Shown: positions 1 through 7,614 of the stretch, in pieces | Layout of the letters: every line of letters starts with the position of its first letter | Numbering within the stretch: the first letter of the stretch is position 1 | The notes under the pieces: model-generated | Database searches by the model: none | What the model saw: the letters and a program-made list of their open reading frames with translations, nothing else | What the model was told of the DNA's origin: nothing | From: Clostridia bacterium | GTDB lineage: Bacteria > Bacillota > Clostridia > Oscillospirales > CAG-272 | Length of the DNA: 37,857 nt | Direction: 5' to 3' | Assembly (NCBI GenBank): GCA_017471825.1 | Contig: JAFURQ010000024.1 | Location: 1-37,857 of the forward strand | Position numbers and translations under genes: made by a program

Positions 1-2
1 AT

Positions 3-90
3 GCCGGAATGGCGGAATTGGCAGACGCCCGGGACTTAAAATCCCGTGAGATTTTTTCTCGTACCGGTTCGACCCCGGCTTCCGGCACCA
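3..90 (+). tRNA. tRNA-Leu(TAA)
   Basis: The acceptor stem GCCGGAA pairs with TTCCGGC and the CCA end is encoded. The anticodon arm CGGGA-CTTAAAA-TCCCG gives anticodon TAA. A long variable arm, as expected for a class II tRNA, lies before the T arm (GGTTCGACCCC). It sits six bases upstream of tRNA-fMet and probably shares its transcript. Confidence 0.97.
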
Positions 91-96
91 TTATAT

Positions 97-174
<78 letters not shown>

Positions 175-177
175 AAG

Positions 178-214
178 AAACTCGGAACACCGTTCGGTGT
201 GCCGAGTTTTTTCT
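178..214 (+). terminator. Terminator of the tRNA pair
   Basis: The hairpin pairs AACTCGG with CCGAGTT and ACACCG with CGGTGT around a short loop, and is followed directly by a T run. Confidence 0.9.
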
Positions 215-238
215 TTTTTGATTGTGGAAATGTGGATA

Positions 239-260
239 ATTTGAACCTCATGAGCTTCGG
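239..260. repeat. Inverted partial copy of tRNA-fMet
   Basis: Bases 239-253 are the exact reverse complement of 144-158, the variable loop and T arm of the upstream tRNA-fMet. After one mismatch, CTTCGG continues the match to the anticodon-stem side. It is an inverted, decayed fragment outside any gene. Confidence 0.75.
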
Positions 261-359
261 CCCTTTGAGCGCGCTTCGCGTTGCGCAAAGGTAAGTTATG
301 AAACTTTGAATACGAAGAGCTAAATATATTTGATAGGCTTAAATAGCGAAGCGGGATCC

Positions 360-378
360 ATTCCGCCGACGGCGGAAT
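360..378. repeat. Perfect 9-bp inverted repeat, GC-rich
   Basis: ATTCCGCCG and CGGCGGAAT are separated by a single A. There is no T tract, so a terminator role is unlikely. It is probably part of a repeat element. Confidence 0.7.
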
Positions 379-439
379 ATTGCGCAACACGGCGTTCAAA
401 AGATCGCGTAATAATCAGCGGAACGTTTCTCTCATCCCC

Positions 440-452
440 TACCCCGTGTAGC
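440..452 (+). repeat. Copy of dispersed TACCCCGTGTAAC motif
   Basis: It reads TACCCCGTGTAGC in noncoding DNA. Near-identical copies occur between other genes at 4314 and 14414. Confidence 0.5.
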
Positions 453-586
453 AAATAACGCGGTCTATATTCCTCATTTGCATATTTCAAGTTCTCACTT
501 TACAACCCCTTTGGCATTGAAATGTGGAAAACCACCGCCTTTTGTTCTGCATATGGCGCAATATTTGCGAATATTGTCACATAGGA

Positions 587-615
587 TTGACAAAGCGCGA
601 AATTTGTGATACAAT
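587..615 (+). promoter_or_regulatory. Sigma-A promoter of the amino-acid permease
   Basis: TTGACA (587-592), a 17-bp spacer and TACAAT (610-615) lie 58 bases upstream of the start codon. Confidence 0.85.
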
Positions 616-672
616 TCCAAAATAACCGTTATAAAATAGGTTAAAAAGCACAAAGATTGAAAGAGAAGTTTT

Positions 673-2022
673 ATGGAGACTAAGGAAACAAAAAGGACGC
701 TCAAAAAGAATCTGGGCGTTACGTCTGCAATGGCAATAGTTGTAGGCTGTGTAATTGGCGCCGGTGTATTCTTTAAACCCTACGCCATTTATCAAGAAAC
801 GGGCGGAGCGCCCGGAATGGGTATGCTTGCTTGGATTATTGGCGGTTTAGCAAGTATTTTTGCTGCCTTGACTTTTGCGGAAATTGCTATCCTGATCCCC
901 CGCACCGGCGGTATGATAGCCTATCTTACAGACGTTTATAATGAAAAAGTAGGTTTTTTGGCCGGCTGGATGCAGACCTTAATTTTTTATCCTGCTTTTT
1001 TGGCAAGCTACGGTGTTACAGTAGGTAATGAGCTCGCCGCTTACGTTGGCCAGCAGTATGCACTTCCCATTGCTATGGCATCAATTGCAATACTGGTTGT
1101 ATTTAACGTTTTAGGCTCCAAATCGGCATCGAGATTCCAGATTATTTTCACTATCTGTAAGCTCATACCGTTGTTCGTGCTTATGATCTTCGGATTTATT
1201 CTTGGCGAGGGCGGAAACCCCGTCGTTACCCCCTTGGTAGCGGAGGATAGGCAGTCAGGCGCAGTTTTGGGTTCAACGCTTTTGGCAGTTTTATTCGCCT
1301 TTGAAGGATGGACAAACGTTGGTGCAATAGCAGGCGAAATGAAAAATCCCGGCCGCGATTTGCCTCGCGCGATTGTTGGCGGCGTTTCAATCATTATGCT
1401 TGTATATATCATAATCAATATTGCATATATTTGGGTAATACCTGCAGATGAGCTTATGAACATATCGTCGCCTGCGGCGGCCGTTGCGGAAAAAATCTTC
1501 GGTACTTTCGGCGGTACTTTAATAAAAATAGGTATCATCATTTCGGTTATTGGCGCCGCAAACGGCTTCTTGATGTCGGGGTCACGCGTGTGCTATCAGC
1601 TGGCGGAACAGAAAACACTTCCCTTCAGTAAGACCTTGAGCAAGCTCAATTCCAAGCACGTTCCTACGAACTCGATCATTCTGATAGGCATCTTGGGATG
1701 CTTGTTCTGCATTGGCGGAACGTTTGATATGCTTACAAATCTTGCCGTTTTCTCTTGTTGGATATTCTATACACTTACCTTCGCGGCGGTTATGACGCTG
1801 AGAAGAAAGCATCCGGAAATCGAAAGAAAATACAAGGTGCCGCTCTATCCTGTTATTCCGATTTTAGCAATTATCAGCGGTGTTTACGTTATTTTGAGCC
1901 AGATTTTCTGGTCCGGTATAGAAGCAACCCTTTTATCAATCGGAAGTATTTTAGCTACACTGATCGGCTTGCCCGTGTACTTCCTTGTTAAAAAGTATTA
2001 CAAATCAAAGGAAGAGCAATAA
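673..2022 (+). CDS. APC-superfamily amino-acid permease (SteT/LAT-like)
   Basis: This 449-residue integral membrane protein is a secondary amino-acid transporter of the APC superfamily. About 12 hydrophobic segments are visible. Near residues 23-37, the first helix carries the substrate-binding break VIGAGVFFKP, equivalent to the G[SA]G[IV]F motif. The sequence PRTGGMIAYL a little later is also typical. General resemblance is to the serine/threonine exchanger and LAT-like branch, but the substrate cannot be read from sequence. The start at 673 follows a purine-rich site (AGAGAAG) and a consensus promoter. The gene is monocistronic: its own promoter lies upstream and a strong terminator begins four bases after the stop. 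Confidence 0.93.
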   Translation: METKETKRTLKKNLGVTSAMAIVVGCVIGAGVFFKPYAIYQETGGAPGMGMLAWIIGGLASIFAALTFAEIAILIPRTGGMIAYLTDVYNEKVGFLAGWMQTLIFYPAFLASYGVTVGNELAAYVGQQYALPIAMASIAILVVFNVLGSKSASRFQIIFTICKLIPLFVLMIFGFILGEGGNPVVTPLVAEDRQSGAVLGSTLLAVLFAFEGWTNVGAIAGEMKNPGRDLPRAIVGGVSIIMLVYIIINIAYIWVIPADELMNISSPAAAVAEKIFGTFGGTLIKIGIIISVIGAANGFLMSGSRVCYQLAEQKTLPFSKTLSKLNSKHVPTNSIILIGILGCLFCIGGTFDMLTNLAVFSCWIFYTLTFAAVMTLRRKHPEIERKYKVPLYPVIPILAIISGVYVILSQIFWSGIEATLLSIGSILATLIGLPVYFLVKKYYKSKEEQ

Positions 2023-2025
2023 CAA

Positions 2026-2068
2026 AAGAACTCAAATCACCGTGCGGTGATTTGAGTTCTTTTCTTTT
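2026..2068 (+). terminator. Strong terminator after the permease
   Basis: A 16-bp perfect stem, AGAACTCAAATCACCG with its complement around a TG loop, is followed by TTTCTTTTT. Confidence 0.92.
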
Positions 2069-2163
2069 TGTGGAAAAGCTCCGCCGAATAGGAATAAGTT
2101 GTTCCCTGCTATGTGGCAAAAGCAGAAAAACGGCAGTTTTTTCGATTTTTTTGAAAAAAACTC

Positions 2164-2192
2164 TTGACAAGCTGTGAATTTTGGTCTATAAT
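2164..2192 (+). promoter_or_regulatory. Sigma-A promoter of lexA
   Basis: TTGACA (2164-2169), 17-bp spacer, TATAAT (2187-2192): a full-consensus promoter. Confidence 0.93.
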
Positions 2193-2197
2193 CTAAT

Positions 2198-2213
2198 TGA
2201 GCCAAACGGCTCA
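2198..2213 (+). promoter_or_regulatory. Palindromic candidate operator at the lexA start site
   Basis: TGAGCCAAACGGCTCA is a perfect 6-bp inverted repeat with a 4-base centre. It begins six bases after the -10 box, over the expected transcription start. The position suits LexA autorepression. The sequence differs from the Bacillus-type box (CGAAC-N4-GTTCG), so it may be a lineage-specific SOS box. Confidence 0.6.
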
Positions 2214-2233
2214 CAAAGAAAAAGGAGGGCAAA

Positions 2234-2848
2234 ATGAGATCTAAAAATACTGCTCATTATTCAACGATCGTCAACTTTGTCAATAAATATTTTGACGATA
2301 TCGGAAGATCGCCTTCCACAAGAGAAATTGAGTCCGGGACGGGCATTTCCAGACCGACGGTGCAAAGATATCTGCGCGAGCTTTGCGAGCGTGGAGAGAT
2401 CGAATACGACGGTCACAGAGGCATCATTACCGACTATATGCGCGGTGCGACAGAGGGCACCAGCCGCGTCCTGATGGGAAATTCGATCCCCTGCGGCATG
2501 CTCAACGAGGTGTGCGACGCAGAGCTTGAGAGCATCAGAATGCCGACGGCTCTTATAGGCAACGGCGATTTTTTCCTTCTCCGCGCTAGAGGAAACTCGA
2601 TGATAAACGCGGGCATTGACGACGGCGACCTCGTGCTTATCAAAAGATGCGAGAGAGTGCGTGAGGGACGGATAGCCGCATTTCTCTACGATAACTCGGA
2701 AACAACGCTTAAAAGATTTAAGCAGGACAAAAACGCAATCTACCTCATACCCGAAAACGATGAAATGGAGCCGATAGTTATCCGCGGTAATAATCGCGAG
2801 CGGCTCATTATTCAGGGCGAGGCAATAATGGTTATGAAGGATCTGTAA
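2234..2848 (+). CDS. lexA: LexA-type SOS repressor (S24 autoprotease)
   Basis: This 204-residue protein has a winged HTH (about residues 8-65, including a PSTREIE segment and PTVQRYLREL recognition helix) and a C-terminal S24 peptidase domain. The catalytic Ser122 lies in GNSM and Lys160 in TTLKRF. The scissile bond is predicted at Cys87-Gly88 (IPCG); UmuD also has Cys-Gly, whereas most LexA proteins have Ala-Gly. LexA represses DNA-damage genes and cleaves itself on RecA filaments. The start has a perfect AGGAGG site five bases upstream of AAAATG. A palindrome overlaps the transcription start, consistent with autoregulation. A 49-codon gene follows nine bases after the stop, in the same operon. 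Confidence 0.93.
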   Translation: MRSKNTAHYSTIVNFVNKYFDDIGRSPSTREIESGTGISRPTVQRYLRELCERGEIEYDGHRGIITDYMRGATEGTSRVLMGNSIPCGMLNEVCDAELESIRMPTALIGNGDFFLLRARGNSMINAGIDDGDLVLIKRCERVREGRIAAFLYDNSETTLKRFKQDKNAIYLIPENDEMEPIVIRGNNRERLIIQGEAIMVMKDL

Positions 2849-2857
2849 GGAGGACTT

Positions 2858-3007
2858 ATGAAAAAGTATATCGTTACCTATACCAAGGATTACGGAGATA
2901 CCTATGAATGTCGCGAGGTTGAAACCGAGTCGTATACCGCCGCGTACGTAATAGTTGATATGACACTTCCCTCTTATGCCGCTATTACGAGCATCAATCC
3001 GGCTTAA
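2858..3007 (+). CDS. Small hypothetical protein co-transcribed with lexA (49 aa)
   Basis: An ATG preceded by AAGGAGG opens a 49-residue frame (starting MKKYIVTYTK, ending ITSINPA) that ends before a good terminator. It starts nine bases after the lexA stop, so it is very likely translated and under LexA control. It is soluble, mildly acidic and tyrosine-rich, with no membrane segment or recognisable domain. The neighbour suggests an SOS-induced accessory role, but the function is unknown. Confidence 0.75.
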   Translation: MKKYIVTYTKDYGDTYECREVETESYTAAYVIVDMTLPSYAAITSINPA

Positions 3008-3057
3008 CTCGGTGCTGTTAGCGCGACCTTGCGCTATGGTTTTGAATACCTTATAAC

Positions 3058-3090
3058 AAAATCCCCGAGGGCTACCCTTGGGGATTTTTC
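3058..3090 (+). terminator. Terminator of the lexA operon
   Basis: AAATCCCC and AGGG pair with CCCT and GGGGATTT, followed by TTTTT. Confidence 0.9.
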
Positions 3091-3161
3091 ACCCCCCGAA
3101 TTTTTGCTAGAATCTTACGAATCGGGAGATAATATTAGACGATAAAAGTTTTTATTCTATG

Positions 3162-3190
3162 TTGAAAAGTGATAATCAATATGTTATAAT
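3162..3190 (+). promoter_or_regulatory. Sigma-A promoter of the D-lactate dehydrogenase gene
   Basis: TTGAAA (3162-3167), 17-bp spacer, TATAAT (3185-3190). Confidence 0.85.
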
Positions 3191-3200
3191 AACCTCACAG

Positions 3201-3218
3201 GTCGTGTTACGACACGAC
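3201..3218 (+). promoter_or_regulatory. Inverted repeat in the ldhA leader
   Basis: GTCGTGT-TACG-ACACGAC is a perfect 7-bp inverted repeat a few bases after the expected start site. It is a candidate operator (for example a redox regulator) or an mRNA-stabilising 5' hairpin. Confidence 0.5.
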
Positions 3219-3243
3219 TGAAAAAACTTGACAAGAGGGCAAA

Positions 3244-4278
3244 ATGAAAATAGCTTTTTTTGATGCCAAGCCTTACGATAAGCCGTCATTTGACAAGTAC
3301 GGTGCGGAATACGGGCTGGATATAAAATACTTCGAAACAAAACTGAATGAAGATACCGTAGAGCTTGCATCGGGCTACGATGCGGTCTGCGTATTTGTCA
3401 ACGATACAGTTAACGCCGCGGTAATAGACCGCTTGTGTGAGTTTGGCGTAAGCATAGTAGCACTTCGATGTGCGGGATTTAATAACGTGGATATGAAATA
3501 TGCCTTCGGGCGCGTTCACGTGCTTCGTGTGCCGGCGTATTCGCCGTATGCCGTTGCGGAGCATACGATGGCTATGCTGCTGACTTCCATCCGCCGTATA
3601 CACAAGGCGTATATACGCACAAGAGATTTCAATTTCAGCCTTGCCGGTATGACGGGATTTGATCTGCACGGGAAGACGGTTGGTGTAATCGGTACAGGAC
3701 GTATCGGACGCGTCTTTATTGACATTTGCCGCGGCTTTGGAATGAAGGTTCTTGCATACGATAAATATCAGGCTGACGGACTCGACAACAGAGATACGGT
3801 AAAATACGTATCCCTCGACGAGCTTTTCCGCGATAGCGACATTATATCCCTGCACTGCCCCCTTACAGAGGAAACCTATCACGTAATAGATGAGGACGCT
3901 ATCGCAAAATGTAAGCGCGGAGTCGTTATCCTGAACACCTCGCGAGGCGCGCTTGTTGATGCGGAGGCTTTGCTCGCTGGTATAAAATCAAGAAAGGTTG
4001 GCGCGGCGTGCCTCGACGTTTACGAGGAGGAGGCAGACTTCTTCTTTGAGGACTTTTCGGGACATATCCTTGAGGACGATACGCTTGCGCGACTGATATC
4101 AATGCCAAACGTTATAGTAACCTCGCACCAGGCTTTTCTTACCGAGGACGCTCTGTCAAATATTGCTCAGACAACCGTAGAAAATATAGTTAGATTTGCT
4201 AAAAACGGGCAATGTGAAAACGAGGTCTGCTTCCGCAAGGGACACGCAGAGGACTGTAAGAACGGAAAGTGCTTCTAA
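3244..4278 (+). CDS. ldhA: NAD-dependent D-lactate dehydrogenase (LdhA type)
   Basis: This 344-residue D-isomer-specific 2-hydroxyacid dehydrogenase closely tracks E. coli LdhA (shared blocks include LRCAGFNNVD, RVPAY.P.AVAEH, FSL.G.TGF, HQAFLT). It reduces pyruvate to D-lactate with NADH during fermentation. The Rossmann motif GTGRIG is at 150-155. The catalytic residues are Arg234 (NTSRG), a Glu in DVYEEE near 261-263 and His295 (SHQAF). A site, GAGGG, precedes the ATG. The C-terminus is about 15 residues longer than E. coli LdhA and holds four cysteines (324, 329, 338, 343). The gene stands alone with its own promoter and downstream hairpin. Confidence 0.93.
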   Translation: MKIAFFDAKPYDKPSFDKYGAEYGLDIKYFETKLNEDTVELASGYDAVCVFVNDTVNAAVIDRLCEFGVSIVALRCAGFNNVDMKYAFGRVHVLRVPAYSPYAVAEHTMAMLLTSIRRIHKAYIRTRDFNFSLAGMTGFDLHGKTVGVIGTGRIGRVFIDICRGFGMKVLAYDKYQADGLDNRDTVKYVSLDELFRDSDIISLHCPLTEETYHVIDEDAIAKCKRGVVILNTSRGALVDAEALLAGIKSRKVGAACLDVYEEEADFFFEDFSGHILEDDTLARLISMPNVIVTSHQAFLTEDALSNIAQTTVENIVRFAKNGQCENEVCFRKGHAEDCKNGKCF

Positions 4279-4313
4279 AAACAGATTTTCACCTTGATTT
4301 TTATCACAAGGTG

Positions 4314-4326
4314 TACCCCGTGTAAC
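4314..4326 (+). repeat. Copy of dispersed TACCCCGTGTAAC motif
   Basis: An exact TACCCCGTGTAAC lies in the gap after ldhA, identical over 13 bases to the copy at 14414-14426. Confidence 0.55.
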
Positions 4327-4344
4327 AAAAACGTGTTTTAAAAA

Positions 4345-4405
4345 AAAGATTCTCACCTTATACCATCATATTGATTCGGGGTAAATGTGGGAATCTTTTC
4401 TTTGT
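4345..4405 (+). terminator. Probable terminator between ldhA and the TIR-HD gene
   Basis: AAAGATTC and CAC pair with GTG and GAATCTTT across a loop of about 35 bases, followed by TCTTTG. The long loop makes it weaker than its neighbours. Confidence 0.6.
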
Positions 4406-4469
4406 TTAGAGGCTTGTATTGGGAGGAATCGCCGTGCTTTTATTGCTTTCAAAACGGGCTATCCGTATA

Positions 4470-4498
4470 TTGACATCACGCTATATTTATGTTACAAT
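4470..4498 (+). promoter_or_regulatory. Sigma-A promoter of the TIR-HD gene
   Basis: TTGACA (4470-4475), 17-bp spacer, TACAAT (4493-4498), 42 bases before the start. It is near consensus, so basal expression is expected. Confidence 0.87.
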
Positions 4499-4540
4499 TG
4501 TAGCAATATATCCTTTTAATTCAGACACTGGGAGGAAAGT

Positions 4541-7516
4541 ATGAAAAAGCCATTTGTATTTATAAGCTACTCAACCAAGGATTCGGACACAGCGAACCTT
4601 ATACACAGCTATCTTGAGGGCAACGGAATCCCATGCTGGATAGCATCACGTAACATAGAGGGTGGCGAGAGCTTTGCGGTTCAGATCGTTGATGCCATCA
4701 ACGATTGCGAAGCCTTCGTAATGATTTCCTCGGGCAATTCAAACGGCTCCGGACACGTGAGCAACGAGTTGTCCTTGGCATTCAGTGCAAACAAGAAAAT
4801 AATCCCCTTCAGAATAGAGGAGTATTCTCTCTCCAAGGCAAATCTCTACTTTCTGCAACAGGCACAGTGGATAGATGCGTGCGACAGTCTCAACGACGGT
4901 CTGCGCCATCTTCTTCTGGCGGTGCGCACCGTAATTCCCGCCGAGGCGGAGGCAAAGGAGCCCGAGGTGGCGGAGCCCATACCCGTATTTGAAAAAAAGG
5001 CAACCGAGGAAGAAGAGGACAACCGTCCCTCTCTGACTCGTGACGAGATGGTAACACTGCTGTTGAAAAATATCGGCAAGTTTCCCTACTGTCTGCGCGA
5101 CCGCACCTACGGAAAGGCGTACGACGGCTTCAAGGCGCTCTCAAAGGTGCTTTTCGACCACACGGTTTCTATGTATTTCCGCGGAAAGATAACGGCAAGC
5201 GGCATTGATTACGTCGACTTCATAGTTGACACTCTGTCGCAGGGTCAGGGCATCTCTATTCAGGTCAGAGGTCTGCCCGGATGTGCAAAGAATATGCTGC
5301 TTCAGCTCGCATACTATCAGATGCTCGAAAACTTCCGCTCCGAAAAGAGCGATTACCTGCCGGTCTACCTTTCCTCCAGCTATTATGAAAAGCTCTCCTA
5401 CACGAAGGGCAAGGAGCGCGAGGAGATGAGGGCAAAGATTGAGCCCGAGTGCCACGAGGTTTACAGATTTGTTAAAAAGAACCCCGGCATTAAGCCCGTG
5501 CTTATGGTCGAGGCGGTAAGAGAGCACGTAGTCTCCGCCTTCGCACCCGAGGACGTTATATTCGACATCTTCAAGGGATATGCCGATAAATGTAAGGCTT
5601 TTCACAAATTCAATCGCATAGTCGCTCTCGACGTGGGACTGATCAAAAACCGTCAGAGGCTGAAGAGGGCTATTCCCCTGATCGGCGACGCTTCGGGATA
5701 CGTATTCCGCTTCTCGTCGGTGCCGATTGCCGACAAAGCCGCGTGCATTGAGGTTATTGAAGCAATACTTACCATGTACAAGGATGCACACGACGGAGTC
5801 AGCGCGGCAGATATATACAAGGCGCTGAAAAGATTGCGTTTCGTAACCGTTGATATATTTACCGTCAGGCTTGTTGCCACAGAGCTGTCCCAGGGACTCT
5901 CGGTTGACGATATCTCGCTCGTAGATATGTACGAGCGACTCGCACTCAACGAGCTGAAGGGTGACGAGGAAAAAATGCTTGTCATCGCACAGGAGCTCTA
6001 CGAATACGTTTTCAACGACAAGCACGACGTAAAGAAGCGCCCGTACAACGCGGTGCTGTGGTCACTGCCGCATAAGCACAGCGCGTATCTCGAGTTTATG
6101 ATCGCATTCTTTGCGGTAAATTCTATTCTCAATCCCGATGCTCCCGACCGCCTGCGCTTCCTCAAGTATTCCATGACTTCTATGGAAAACCGCTTTATGT
6201 CCTCTCATCTGCACAACAATTATCACCTTCAGGAGTCGCTTTTAAAGCTGGTGCTTGACAACTACGAGAGCCTTGACATAAATCAAAAGAGCAACGCGGC
6301 ATATTGGCTTGGAAAGCTCTCATACGCAGAGCTGACCGACGGAGCGCAAAGACTGCTGGACGGTGAATACCGCCGACTTCTGCCGCTTGTAACCAACGAT
6401 CACAGTCAGACTCTGACAAACCGATTCAATCAGTATCTTTTCCGTTCTGTATGTCACGGCTTGATATCCTATGGCAGAACAAACGTCCTCGACGAATATC
6501 TCTGCCTCGTTATCACCAACGACATAACAAACGCCATCGACCGCGGCACCGTGGTTCAGTATATGGGTGACAGCTATCAGGTCAGCGCTCACAACGATTT
6601 TTATCTCGACGACGACCCCAACATAGGCGAGCAGGCGATCCGCATACTTTCGAGCAACGTGGAATCGGCACTTGCCGCAAAGCACACGAGCTATGTCGAG
6701 GCGGATCTTGTGTCGTTGCTTTCACTGGTTCAGGCGCGTATGCACACCTCACCCGAGGCGTTGGCTTACAATCTGACGCCCTGCTGCAAAAAGTGCCTTG
6801 AGCTGCTCCGCGAGTATCAGAAGCGTCCGCGCAGTGTGGTTTCGGACAAGCTCCTCTACTATTTCAAGTCTGTTGAGGAGGACCTCGAAAGCTACGTTGA
6901 GGATTCCCGATTTGACGCGGCGTTCAACCTCTACAACGATCTGTCGCGAATGAAGGATACCAAGCGCGACAATTGGAAGAATTACAACGTAACCAATCCC
7001 GAGAGCATTGCGGATCACACCCTGAGTGCGTGGATAATGGGAATGCTCTACCTCCCCGACGAGCACCCCGAGCAGAGCTACAACAAGCAGACTGTGCTTG
7101 ATATGATTCTGATTCACGATATGGCGGAATCAAAGCTCGGAGATCATAGCGGCGAGCTTTCGGAGCCTACAAAGGAGCTGAAGCTGCAGAACTGTTATCT
7201 GCGCAAGCTTTTCCTCAAGGGAACCTATCCCGAGGTGGCTAATATGACGAGGTATTACGATGCGTGGGTTGATTACTACTACGGCCAGAGCATCAACGCG
7301 CGAATAGCAAGAGATATCAACCTATTGCAGACGGTCAATACCTTCTTCAGCTATCTTGTGCAGTCACCTGAAAGCTACTCTCTGCAGACGGCAAAAAAGT
7401 GGATGGCAGAGGGCGATAAGCTCAGTACGGATATCGGCTACGAGCTGTTTGAGCGTATTATCGTGAACAATCCGGGCTACCGCAAGGCTATGGACTCGCT
7501 TATTTTAACGAAATAG
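4541..7516 (+). CDS. TIR / degenerate P-loop / YfbR-like HD fusion protein, candidate defence effector
   Basis: This 991-residue protein has three parts. Residues 1-130 form a TIR_2-type domain: FVFISYSTKD opens the fold, and Glu76 in VSNEL aligns with the SARM1-type NADase glutamate. Residues about 165-560 resemble a STAND-like NTPase in layout, with a decayed Walker A (GLPGCAKN, 244-251) and a Walker B-like strand (LMVEAVREH, 321-329) lacking the usual Asp. A helical region follows. Residues about 805-985 are a YfbR/HDDC2-like HD domain with metal ligands His826, His859-Asp860 and Asp925; Glu863 is also kept. YfbR enzymes hydrolyse deoxynucleoside monophosphates; many bacterial TIR proteins degrade NAD. 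A GGGAGG site fixes the start. The gene is single, with its own promoter and terminator. The defence role is inferred from architecture; a signalling or repair role remains possible. Confidence 0.85.
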   Translation: MKKPFVFISYSTKDSDTANLIHSYLEGNGIPCWIASRNIEGGESFAVQIVDAINDCEAFVMISSGNSNGSGHVSNELSLAFSANKKIIPFRIEEYSLSKANLYFLQQAQWIDACDSLNDGLRHLLLAVRTVIPAEAEAKEPEVAEPIPVFEKKATEEEEDNRPSLTRDEMVTLLLKNIGKFPYCLRDRTYGKAYDGFKALSKVLFDHTVSMYFRGKITASGIDYVDFIVDTLSQGQGISIQVRGLPGCAKNMLLQLAYYQMLENFRSEKSDYLPVYLSSSYYEKLSYTKGKEREEMRAKIEPECHEVYRFVKKNPGIKPVLMVEAVREHVVSAFAPEDVIFDIFKGYADKCKAFHKFNRIVALDVGLIKNRQRLKRAIPLIGDASGYVFRFSSVPIADKAACIEVIEAILTMYKDAHDGVSAADIYKALKRLRFVTVDIFTVRLVATELSQGLSVDDISLVDMYERLALNELKGDEEKMLVIAQELYEYVFNDKHDVKKRPYNAVLWSLPHKHSAYLEFMIAFFAVNSILNPDAPDRLRFLKYSMTSMENRFMSSHLHNNYHLQESLLKLVLDNYESLDINQKSNAAYWLGKLSYAELTDGAQRLLDGEYRRLLPLVTNDHSQTLTNRFNQYLFRSVCHGLISYGRTNVLDEYLCLVITNDITNAIDRGTVVQYMGDSYQVSAHNDFYLDDDPNIGEQAIRILSSNVESALAAKHTSYVEADLVSLLSLVQARMHTSPEALAYNLTPCCKKCLELLREYQKRPRSVVSDKLLYYFKSVEEDLESYVEDSRFDAAFNLYNDLSRMKDTKRDNWKNYNVTNPESIADHTLSAWIMGMLYLPDEHPEQSYNKQTVLDMILIHDMAESKLGDHSGELSEPTKELKLQNCYLRKLFLKGTYPEVANMTRYYDAWVDYYYGQSINARIARDINLLQTVNTFFSYLVQSPESYSLQTAKKWMAEGDKLSTDIGYELFERIIVNNPGYRKAMDSLILTK

Positions 7517-7550
7517 TCATTGCAGCCAAGTAATTAAAAGTAATAAAAAA

Positions 7551-7586
7551 GACCTCAATTTCCCTTTTGGGTGATTGAGTTCTTTT
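7551..7586. terminator. Bidirectional terminator, TIR-HD gene and lysR
   Basis: CTCAAT and CCC pair with GGG and ATTGAG around TTTT. It is flanked by AAAAAA on the left and TTCTTTT on the right, so it can serve both convergent genes. Confidence 0.85.
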
Positions 7587-7614
7587 GTGTATTAAGAAAA
7601 AACAAAATCCGTTA

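Larger units (their letters stand above)
220..586. other. Gene-free, repeat-rich intergenic region
   Basis: No convincing coding region is seen between the tRNA terminator and the permease promoter. It holds the inverted tRNA fragment, a GC-rich snap-back near 270-290 (GCGC...GCGC), a perfect palindromic hairpin at 360-378 (ATTCCGCCG, one-base loop, CGGCGGAAT) and a copy of the TACCCCGTGTA motif at 440-452. It looks like debris of a dispersed repeat. Confidence 0.55.

Noticed and set aside
4434-4544. GTG-started 36-residue frame with a GGGAGGA site, overlapping the TIR-HD start by three bases
   Set aside because: The promoter for the TIR-HD gene (4470-4498) lies inside it, so the transcript would not carry its start. 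No other promoter is seen upstream, and the peptide has no recognisable features.
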